Assembly (NCBI RefSeq): GCF_040436345.1
Contig: NC_133230.1
Coordinates: 22,950,197 to 23,014,196, forward strand
From: Pagrus major
Lineage: Eukaryota; Chordata; Actinopteri; Spariformes; Sparidae
DNA length: 64,000 nucleotides
Direction of reading: 5' to 3'
The translations under genes were made by a program, and so were the position numbers. The number at the start of each line of letters is the position of its first letter. Positions within the stretch are counted from its first letter, which is position 1. Below, in pieces: positions 48,878 through 57,740 of the stretch. The notes below the pieces were generated by a model. The model saw nothing but the letters and a program-made list of their open reading frames with translations. It had not been told where the DNA came from and made no database searches.

Positions 48878-51296
48878 ACTTAATGTTAGCTGGCAAACAG
48901 TAGGTTAGCGGGTTAAACAATAATGGCGCTCGGTGTCAAAAGTAAATGTGTCACTGGCGGCTGTGTTGAGCCTCTAGAGACGTAACTGGAGATAGCATCT
49001 GATATGGAAACCAATTCTCCCACTTGAGAGGTGAAGCGTCAAGAAACCTATACACCGTCTGTGTTGTTGTTTGCTAGTTATTTTTTTTCTTCCTTTTGTT
49101 TGGAGCTAGCTAACGCTAATTTAGCATTTGGGTCCAAAACTTTCCAAAGCAATCAGCATTTATCAGAATCAGAGGTCATTTTTATTTATTTATATTTTAA
49201 CAGGTTGCTTGGGGGATTATATTATGTCTGGAATACGTCTTTAAACCATTAAATGAAGCAGATTCAGCAGCAGTCCGTCATGATCTGCGTTTTTACTGAC
49301 TTTTGCATGGGGTGAGTTTTGCATTGAAATAAATCCTTATGGTTGCATAAAAGTTGCAGTACATATAACATCATTTTGACTATTTGGGAGCAGAAAGATT
49401 TGCAGGAACAAGCCTTGATATTAGAGTCTTATATTGGCCGATATTAGTCTGTAGCAGATATAAAGGTATTGTTGTATATGTTTCCTGATATGTGCTGATA
49501 TTAAGAGGAGATTATGATGTTGAAAATGATGCATCAATGCCCTGATGTCATTTGAGACAATAATTATTATTACAGTGTTAGCTTCAAACCCAAAAATCAA
49601 AACAAAGTAAGGGACATCCTGTCGCAATCCAGGTGGTAAGGCCCTCAACTCCTTAGACATTCATACAGTGCATAGGTCTTTTTATCCAATTAGAATTTAG
49701 TCCTTTTTCTCTGGAGGGTGTCTACTGATATGTGGATGTTGATGAGAACTACTGGTAGAGAACCATATGGACTGACAAAGCATACTGAGTTGGTTTGTGT
49801 GACAAGCCAATTTAACGAGGTGTCATTATGGCTACATCACCGTCCCCCAGCGTCTTTGCCCATCTTCTCCTGTAGAGTCTAGAACGTATATCTGTGAAAC
49901 AGGGGTATAAAACTCTGTGGAGAGAGACAAAGAAGTGCATCCATTTATTTTCACAGATCTTTATGTTTTATACATATCATTTTAGATGCGTTTTATATAT
50001 CCCTCACCACTCCTTTATTCTTTACTGAGACGATTCTTGTAGCTTCCCCCTCAATTTTTTTTCTGTTTACTGAAAGACAGGCTAAACCAAAGTCCAGTTA
50101 TTTTTTTCTAAAGTCCATATACTGTAGCCATATCTCTCATTTGCAGGCCGTTTTTTTTTACCACAGACTATCAGCCTGTCCACTGTTAGACAGAGCTGTC
50201 CAAGTTGTTTACCACAAAGGTAACCAGAGATTGCAACAACAATGGCACCTAATTGGTTTATGCCAGACAACTCCTGGTCAATTAAATGCATAATTCATCC
50301 CAGCATTAATTATTCATTTCTTAAGGGACTGGTGCTGGGCTTTATTAGAGGAACTGCATCATGCATATTCAAATTTCCTCTTCTTAGAGGGACTCGATAG
50401 CATATCATCTCAGCTGGGATGCCCATCCTAAAAAAACAATAGCAGCCAGGGCTGTAAGACAACTTCTATTAATCACACAATTAAACCACAGAGGATTTAC
50501 AAGATGAAAATGTCATATTGACCTAAAGTGTGTGCAATGTCTTCTTTTTGTCATGCGGCAAACATCATGCTGTCACATTGTCACCAAGTGTAATTAATTT
50601 ATTATTATTTTTAAATTCTCTGGTGTTTAGACATTACATTATTTTTAAATAATAGTCATGTCACAGCTAAACTGTCAGTGTTAATTTAGCTGAGCATTTC
50701 ATGCCAGTGTGTTTAGTCCGCAATAATCGGGTTTCATTTATTTCTTAAGATAGATTTCAACATTTTCCCAAAGCTAATAATACTACAGATACATGCCCCA
50801 CAGTCAAGTCAAAATAAATGTTCTTTTAAAAACACAAGTTAAAGTTTCTTGGTAATGTTTGTGATGTTGAATGAGATTACCCAAAGAGACTTTGTCTGTG
50901 TCAAGAACAGAATCAGAAAGAAGCAGTGTGCAAGTTTCCTTTGTCACATAATCACATTAATCATTGTGCTCTGGTGGTTAAAGGGTCCATCTGGAGTTTT
51001 ATTGTAAACAAACGAAAGTTATGTTTACATTCAGTGATGGCTGCTTCAATGTCAGGCTCCTGATATTGTGCATAGTGCCTCACTGTCACATACCTTACAG
51101 TTAAATAGAGCAGAGACATCAATGTTAATAACTGCATTTCCTTCTATGACAGGTCAGAATGTTACAGTGCAGTACAACTTTCATCCGCTGGGTGGAGACT
51201 GTCTGCTGTATTTGATTCATCTGCTGCACTATATCAGCTCAGGGGCAGAAAATAATGCACAGACACTATCTCTCTTTTTTAAATAATCAGTGGAAA
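48878..51296. other. Intergenic region between colec11 and dcdc2c
   Basis: No exon found. In particular I see nothing resembling allantoicase (ALLC), which lies between COLEC11 and DCDC2C in human. Holds degraded repeat sequence near 49418-49510 (TATTGGCCGATATTAG) and another repeat end near 50985. The dcdc2c promoter should lie just above 48877; I see no TATA box. Confidence 0.5.
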
Positions 51297-51302
51297 TTTA
51301 TT
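51297..51302 (-). terminator. Candidate colec11 polyadenylation signal
   Basis: AATAAA on the minus strand, about 525 bases beyond the colec11 stop. A weaker ATTAAA is at 51406-51411. Either would give a 3' UTR of ordinary length. Confidence 0.4.
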
Positions 51303-51827
51303 TTACAACAACCGCCACATAACTTATAACATGAGTATGAATACAGGATGAATATTGTATTCAGTTTCTCTGATTAAAAGCACCCAACTGGAACCAAAAT
51401 CTTCCTTTAATTTTATATTTCATGCACGTACTACAGCCTTCCATATTTGGCTTGTTTGTCTTGTTTGTTGATGGCACTGTTGCAGATATTGCTCAGTGGA
51501 TAGTTTGCATAACGTAACATAAAAAGTCACTACATTGCCTGGCATGCTGTTTGAAAGTAATCGCAGAGTATGAGATCAAGGGTGTACTTAAAATAAGTAA
51601 AAACCTCACTAAAGGACAACAAGTCTGAATGCTTTGTGAGTTAAGAAAATAAATAGCTTATGAGCTTATAGGATAAAGAGAACGTAGAAAATATACTAGT
51701 TTGCACAACTTGCATGTCCTTTTGTCATCCTATTTACAGATAGAGGATAAAGCACAAACAACACATCTAACTTGTGTTCCATTATAGCTATACATTCTTG
51801 AAGCAGTCTCTTTTGCAGAGGCTGAAC

Positions 51828-52219
51828 TCAGACACTGTCTTTGTCAAATTCACAAACAAAATACATGGTGGGGTGGCACGCCACATCTGTCCACTCCCCA
51901 GAGGCCATCATCTCAGCACAGTCCTCGTCATCATAGGCGTTGTTGGGCTCCCCTTTTCTCCACTTGCTGAAAGTGGTCATGGGAGAGAGATCCACGTAGG
52001 TGAACACGCCCTCACGTTGCAGGTCATGAATGCCGATGTAGACTCGGTTGAGGCCTGCTTCGGTTATGTACCCTGCGATGGCCGCGTTGGCTCCCTCATC
52101 CTTGGGCATGGCCAGGTGCCCTCCCCTCGTCTGACAGTATGCCTCCGCATCGGTGTAGCGCTTCTCCTCCTTCACCAACAGATAGACCTTACTGTCTGTC
52201 TCTTTTATGCCAGCAACAG
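51828..52219 (-). CDS. colec11: colec11 last exon (C-type lectin domain)
   Basis: Acceptor CCCCTGCAG at 52220 onwards, phase 1; 392 bases including the stop. It encodes [20 protein letters not shown] and the full carbohydrate-recognition domain, ending CEFDKDSV. It has the four conserved cysteines, WRKGEPNN and DDEDCAEM. The entire lectin domain in one exon is normal for collectins. Confidence 0.96.
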
Positions 52220-53940
52220 CTGCAGGGGAGGGCAGTGCTGAAAAATGAGCACTTGTATTTCTATAAATTTCACATTGACGTGCCCAGCATTTGCAGCTCT
52301 ATAAGGATAACAGGTGAAGCAATAGCACAGATACAAGAACTGATGATAAGGGAATTAAATGTTGGCAATGTATGTTTCTGCAAAGCATGGATATGTTGAA
52401 ACTTTATGTTTGAGATGCTGAAACCTACATTTCTTTATGTTCAGTAAAGTAACTAGAGCCTGATGAATGTCGCAGGTTAGCGATCTTATCAGCCGATACT
52501 GGCCTATCACAGATATAGTGGTCCAATTCAATTAGTGGTCTCTCACTTGGCAGTAGTCTTGCCATGCTGTGTAGGCACCTCCTGACGTGAAAATTGGCTT
52601 ATATACATGTAATCTGAGCGTGATATGGGATGCATGGAACAAATTTAACGTTTCCATGGTTTGCCGAAACGTAAAATGCCAACATTTCATTCTGCCAACT
52701 GGGCTGTGAAACACACAAGTAGAATGAATAAAGAATGCTCTAAGATCATACCATTTTTAATGAACTTCAGCTCAGAGGAGAGCTGCGCCACAAGAATGTC
52801 CATTTCTCCAATCATCTTCCTAATTGGTGTGCACTCACATGGAACACCTGATAAGGCAAAAATGTGGGGGATTACCTCACGGCTGTCTTAATTAGTTCTC
52901 CAATTTCGCCAAATGTGTCCGTCTAATCCTGCGGTAATCTGTTTGACAAACTCAATAACATGGTTTAATATCTCACCTGGATCTCCATTAGGGCCCCTTG
53001 GACCGGGATCCCCCATGTCTCCTTTTACCCCTGTGATTTGAAATGTAATTATTCATAAGACATGAAATATACTTTACTTAATTCATTCATGCACAGCTAC
53101 ATGTGAAGTTTTTTTTAATTACCTTTCATTCCACTTGGGCCCACTTTTCCATAACGTCCCATTATGCCTTTCTGGCCTTTAAGCCCAGGTTGACCTGAAA
53201 AGAAAAATATTTTAGTACAATGCGGTCTACTTAAAAAAGCTGTTGACTCTCTTGTAAGACCATTTTTTTGCACCTTAAAGTCAATTAAAATTAAATTATC
53301 CTCTATTTTCACATTAATTAAAATGCTGAGTCTGTGTAATCTCCGTTAAAAAAGTATGTAAGCACCCTTCACTGCTCATTAAGGTCTTCAGTAAACACTT
53401 GTCCACAGCAGTGGATTCTTCAAATCAGTTCTCCTCCAACCTCTCACCCAAATGTAAACACTTGGCCATCTCTGGACGGCCTGGCAGTGATGTAACAGCA
53501 CATTATCAGCCCCAGCAATGTGACCTTTAACCCACTTCTTTTTTTTTTCAACTTAAAAATGAGGAGGAGATGCATCAGTTTTTTACTCGCATTGGGAAAC
53601 AAAAATATTCTGCTGTTGCAAGTGCAATAACATTATACCAATCTCTCCAGGAGGGCCAAGTCTTCCTGGTCTCCCTGGTGTGCCTTTTTGTCCCTTCTCT
53701 CCTGGTTCTCCTTTTGCCGAAGAAGAAAAAGAGGAAAACATTATTCAGATTCTATTTTGTTTTTCTTTGCATGGTCTATGTGTCAGAAACTAAGTAGAAT
53801 AGCATGCCTTTGAGTCCAGGGACCAGGATCTGAACGGTGCACGACTCCTCTGCCAAGTGCTCTCCATATGATGTCTGTAGTGTCAGTAAACTCAGCACAG
53901 ACATTAGTATCATGGACAGCAACAGCTTCTCTCCTATCAT
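51828..53940 (-). CDS. colec11: Collectin-11 (CL-11 / CL-K1), complete coding region
   Basis: Six coding exons on the minus strand (53808-53940, 53639-53710, 53123-53194, 52977-53030, 52752-52847, 51828-52219) join in frame to 819 bases: 272 aa, against 271 in human. Order: signal peptide about 1-26; short N-terminal segment with Cys34 ([12 protein letters not shown], near-identical to human); collagen Gly-X-Y repeats about 42-110; neck coiled coil about 111-142 ([20 protein letters not shown]); C-type lectin domain about 143-272 with cysteines 171, 243, 257, 265 and an EPN motif at 233-235, typical of mannose/fucose-type specificity. CL-11 is a secreted pattern-recognition lectin that recruits MASP proteases to start the lectin complement pathway and also guides neural crest migration. 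Closer to COLEC11 than COLEC10 ([19 protein letters not shown]). Oddities: a GC donor after the first coding exon, and WTD instead of WND at 252-254. Confidence 0.96.
52752..52847 (-). CDS. colec11: colec11 neck exon
   Basis: A 96-base exon between acceptor CTTATCAG and donor GTATGA. It encodes [20 protein letters not shown] then [11 protein letters not shown]. The CEC pair and heptad-like hydrophobic spacing match the trimerising alpha-helical neck of human COLEC11 (PCECSQLRKAIGEMD). Confidence 0.95.
52977..53030 (-). CDS. colec11: colec11 collagen exon 3 (54 bp)
   Basis: A 54-base exon, the classic collagen exon unit, between an acceptor AATCACAG and donor GTGAGA. It encodes Gly-X-Y triplets [19 protein letters not shown], matching GEKGDSGDIGPPGPNGEPG of the human protein. 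Confidence 0.95.
53123..53194 (-). CDS. colec11: colec11 collagen exon 2 (72 bp)
   Basis: A 72-base exon between acceptor CTTTTCAG and donor GTAATT. It encodes eight Gly-X-Y triplets, [20 protein letters not shown] then SGMK, matching the human [20 protein letters not shown] segment. Confidence 0.95.
53639..53710 (-). CDS. colec11: colec11 collagen exon 1 (72 bp)
   Basis: A 72-base exon with acceptor GGCAAAAG behind a TTTTTCTTCTTC tract, and donor GTATAA. It encodes eight Gly-X-Y triplets, [20 protein letters not shown] then PGEI. The GRPGR triplet pair is shared with human COLEC11. Confidence 0.94.
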
Positions 53941-53969
53941 CCTTTACATGGGCTGGTCGGTGGGCTACA
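53808..53969 (-). CDS. colec11: colec11 first coding exon (signal peptide)
   Basis: Exon 53808-53969; coding part 53808-53940. The acceptor is TATCTACCAG, leaving 29 bases of 5' UTR. It encodes 44 residues beginning [20 protein letters not shown], a clear signal peptide, then [13 protein letters not shown]. The donor is AAAG|GCATGC, a GC rather than GT; no GT close by keeps the frame, and the collagen reading continues perfectly at 53710. The start is the first ATG that opens this frame; an ATG-TAA sits just upstream at 53944-53949. Confidence 0.92.
53944..53949 (-). promoter_or_regulatory. Start-stop upstream ORF (ATG-TAA) in colec11 5' UTR
   Basis: The predicted 5' UTR contains ATGTAA, then AGG, then the main ATG (53938-53940). 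The upstream start and stop are in the same frame as the coding region and separated from it by a single codon. Minimal start-stop elements can stall ribosomes and lower main-ORF output; whether this one does is inference. Confidence 0.6.
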
Positions 53970-54560
53970 CTGGTAGATACAAACAGAGAGTAAAAGCATA
54001 CAAATCATTTAACAAAATATCTAGAGAATGGCTGTGGAGATCTTCAGGATAACACTATATTTCACAACAGAAACAGACGACTCAGAAGTAAACGTTTGTT
54101 TCAGCAGTAAAACACATGCACCGCCATAAACCCAGCATTACTTTCAGTTTGCAAGCGACTGAATTCCTGAGAGAGCACACCCTACTGCGATAAGCAAACA
54201 TCCCATTTTAATGAGAACACATGTAACATTTGTTTCACACACATATACGCAAAATGAGCTTTTCAAAATACACATTTTTTTTCTTGGTAGTTGCAAAAAC
54301 GCACACCACACATTTAATAACACAGATGCAAGTTTAAGAAAGAAAGTAACTGTTTTAAACCAGTTGATATATATTTTCTAGATGAATTCATTCTTGAGAT
54401 AAATAGCTAAGGATAGAAAAACAAAAACACATGCAGTCATATTTGTCTTTTTTGTTATAAACTTGGCAACACCTATACAAGAATCAATTTCAACCCCTGA
54501 TAAAGAAAAAGTTATTGTGCGTTTAACAGTATAGTGCAATTTAAAATGTGGATGGCCTAC

Positions 54561-54650
54561 CTGTAGAGCTATTTCCAGACAGAAGTAGAGAGGTATTGCC
54601 AGCTTGCAAAGACTTGCAGGAGCTTTGAACACTGGTGGTCCTACAGAAGC
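54561..54650 (-). other. colec11: Probable colec11 non-coding first exon
   Basis: A strong donor-like CTACAG|GTAGGC lies at 54555-54566, upstream of the acceptor at 53970. This suggests a 5' UTR exon ending at 54561 with a 591-base intron. The upstream edge (54650) is a guess; I see no clear TATA box. Without transcript data the exon is only a candidate. Confidence 0.45.
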
Positions 54651-57039
54651 ATTTCATGTTCCTCCGCAGGCACCGCAGAATGTGTGTGTGATAGGACTTT
54701 CATAAACAGTTCACAGATAAAGTCCAAAGCAGCTGGGGCCCGACAGATAATTGGCTGGGAAAGTAGTCGAGTGATTGACAGCGGAGGGGCCGATGAATAC
54801 GCTGACTCATCTTCAAACCTTATCAGATATTTGGAAGGCAGGTTAATCTCCAAAAAACAACACTGAAATAATTTCAAAACATTCAAACATCATTCCATTT
54901 TATTGCATTTATTATTCACATTCATATAAACAAGTCACATAGCCTCCTATGCTTCACTACCTGTGTTTTCTTTTTCTTATTATTGTATTATTTTATTTAT
55001 AATATATGATAATGATTTGTGTTACAATGGCTAATGCATTTCAACATAGATGCTAAACAATGTGAGTGTGCCAGCTTTCTATAGTCTGAGTAATCTGATT
55101 ACAAACAATTTGCTTTGCATGATGCTTTAAAAAGTTGCAAAAAGTAACTGCAATATTTGTCAGGTTATGTGATTATTTCAAATTAAAAATGCAGTGATGG
55201 AATGTAACTAAGTACTTTTACTCAATTACTGTATAGGTACAATTTTGAGGTACTTTGAGTATTTCCATTTTCTGCTCTTTTATACTCTCTCATCACTACA
55301 TTTTGGAGGCAAATGTACTTTTTTACTCCACTACATTTATTTTACAACATTAGTTACTAGTTACTTTACAGGTTGCATGCTGCGTCAGTGCCTGAGTAGT
55401 ACAGTTTTAAATTGATTTATTTTATCAGCAATCAGATTAAAAGTCATATAATTTCATATAATCATATATAGTCATATAATCAGAAAAACGCTGAATATTA
55501 GTTTGTTGACCTTTATGAACAATCATGTTAATATACGTTTAATTTACTTTTACTTAAGCATCAAAAGTAATTTTCTGACAATGAATATAACTTTGGTACT
55601 GTTAATATCCAATATGGATCACTTTTACTTTTACTAAAGTAATATTTTAACTCGATATCTTAAATTTGGCTACTTTTTTATGACAATGCCTGAATGGATA
55701 CAACAGAAACAATTCAATAATATAAATCTAAATATATACATAAAAGCACAAGTTTTAACTTTGCCAAGGTTAACAGTGGAATATGATAATTGTTCTTCTC
55801 AAGAAGTCAAATTCATTATATATTTTTACTTTTATTTATACTATTATAATTATAATTCCTTAGTTGCAGTCTGATGAGTGTGTCCTTCAGGAACAATAAA
55901 TGCGACACACACAGCACTACTCTTGCTTCTACCTTGAACATAAATGCACATTTCTCACATTTATATTTTTTTCTTCTGTAATATGCCACAGGTGTTGCAT
56001 CTATCATCATCATATTGTCTAAGCCATGACTGCAAGTGTTACATAATTGTGTGTCCAAGAGTGTATCCTTACTTTGCTTGTGTAGTATTTCCCCAGAGCG
56101 TGCTGGTTCCGTGTGATGATCAGCTCTCCAGTGTGTCGCTCCTGTTCTTTTTTTCTCTTCTCTACAGTCCTGTAAGCAAGTTGGTTTGGGATTTGGCTTC
56201 AGATATACAGAGCTGCCTGTCCTATTTGTGGCCACCTGAGGGAGCCACTGTCCATGCAACTATACACTGGTGGCCCTCCACATGAACTACTTGGTCTGGA
56301 TCTTCAATTTATTTCTCAACTGTTTTTTTTGTTACAGTACAACAGTCAGAATTACTGTGGCTTGTATAACACATGATCAGAATAACAAACACAAAATATT
56401 TTTTCAAGCTTTAAACAGACATAATTCCTCTGTTTATTTATACTGACTAGAATCAGAAGGAATAAACAAACATTTCCTTTCATAATTGTACTATAGTTAT
56501 TGATGTATCATATGATCCCCAAATAAGATATGTCACCATTTGATGTAGTCAATTGTTGCTTGTCTTTGTTGCATATTATTTGGGATGACTTTCAACTTGT
56601 GGACAAAGAATGTCATGCTGATGTTTACATGCTGTCATCTAGACTCAGTAATCAGATACAGTCCAATACAGGAGTATCAGATATCCTAATTAGATTTACA
56701 AACCCAATGGTGGCTTTCAGTGGTGGATTAGGTGTCTCCTTCAAAAATCCCCCCAAAAGTTTTAGATTACCTGCCTCTTAAATATTCATGACTCTCAAGG
56801 CAGCATTTGCTGTCGCGTCATTGTAGCCAGTAGAGCAGTTGTGTGTTCAGTTTATCCTCTGACTACATTTTTATGATTAAACAAACATGCTGCATGGTCC
56901 ATGAATAGTGAAATGAAATATTCCTCACAGTGGCATACAGAAAAATGCATTTAAAGTGTAATACATGGGTCCAAACTGTTACCAGAGAGATATTTGATAT
57001 CTTTTGTTTGTTTGTTTTTTTACTCTATGTCACCCTATA
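54651..57039. other. Intergenic region between colec11 and myo6
   Basis: No gene found. It is AT-rich, holds repeat copy B, and has short frames only. The longest, on the minus strand at 55816-56259 (147 codons), has no recognisable domain or splice support. Confidence 0.5.
55191..55680 (+). repeat. Dispersed teleost repeat, copy B
   Basis: Begins GCAGTGATGGAATGTAACTA and contains TTTACTCCACTACATTTATT and TTAGTTACTAGTTACTTTAC. It matches the sequence at 30186-30440 in the same orientation over about 240 bases and extends further right, with several ACTTTTACT runs. It is a common fish repeat; I do not assign a family. Confidence 0.75.
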
Positions 57040-57212
57040 TTTAAAGGGGCACCATGTAGTTTTGGAGAAGGAATTCATACTCAGAATTGGTAATAATACA
57101 GACTCAGAAATATTTATGTTCCCCATAACTGAATAAACCAGAGGAAAAGGAAGAGTCTTTCTCATCTTCTGATTAAATGTTCTTCCCCAAAACTGCACAG
57201 TGCACCTTTAAA
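57040..57212. mobile_element. Short MITE upstream of the myo6 promoter
   Basis: Left end TTTAAAGGGGCACCATGTAG and right end (reverse complement TTTTAAAGGTGCACTGTGCA) form imperfect inverted repeats that extend into GTTTTGG on both sides. About 173 bases, typical of abundant fish MITEs. Confidence 0.72.
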
Positions 57213-57469
57213 ACTGGACGTTACAACAAGAGTAACATGCCTACCTGTAAGGTGCTTTCAAATGTCACAGCAGTGTGTTCTCTGTTGCTGTGACGGGAAT
57301 AAAGACACATTTTAGATATTAGATCTTTTTTAAGTAATTTAAATAATTAAAACAAAAACCAAACATTACTTTCCAAATGCTTTCCCCCCCCTCTACTGCA
57401 CAAAGAACACAACCAGCAGTAATAAAAAACAAAACAAAAATCTACCTGACACGGGACCTTACGAGCAGC

Positions 57470-57740
57470 ACTTCAACGCACCTTCACTTGTGTACAGTCT
57501 GCGTGACGTCACCTGCACCGCCTGTCACCCATACAGCGCGCGGCTCCGTCCTGCTCTCCTGCCCCGGCGACAGACAGCGGCTGAAGTTGGACTACTGCAA
57601 CTACACATCCGTATGAGGGGCTTAAAAGTCGTCATTTTCGCCCGTTACGAACATTTGACTGTCTGAAGGAAACGAGTCGTAAGTGTCTTTTGTCTAACTT
57701 TGACATTTTCGTTAACGAGTAGCTAGTCGGACACAGCTCG
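57470..57740 (+). promoter_or_regulatory. CpG-rich promoter with CRE palindrome, probably of myo6
   Basis: A local CpG cluster (GCGCGCGG, CCCCGGCGAC, several CG steps) in otherwise AT-rich DNA. A perfect TGACGTCA, the ATF/CREB consensus, is at 57504-57511. No TATA box is obvious, as is usual for broad CpG promoters. Confidence 0.6.
57560..57678 (+). other. myo6: Probable myo6 non-coding first exon
   Basis: GC-rich, CpG-containing stretch ending at a strong donor (GAGTC|GTAAGT at 57679). It lies 4.5 kb upstream of the myo6 coding exon on the same strand with no other gene between. The upstream edge is approximate. Confidence 0.55.

Noticed and set aside
48878..51296. Allantoicase (ALLC) gene expected between colec11 and dcdc2c by human synteny
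   Set aside because: No stretch with allantoicase-like coding sequence was seen on either strand.
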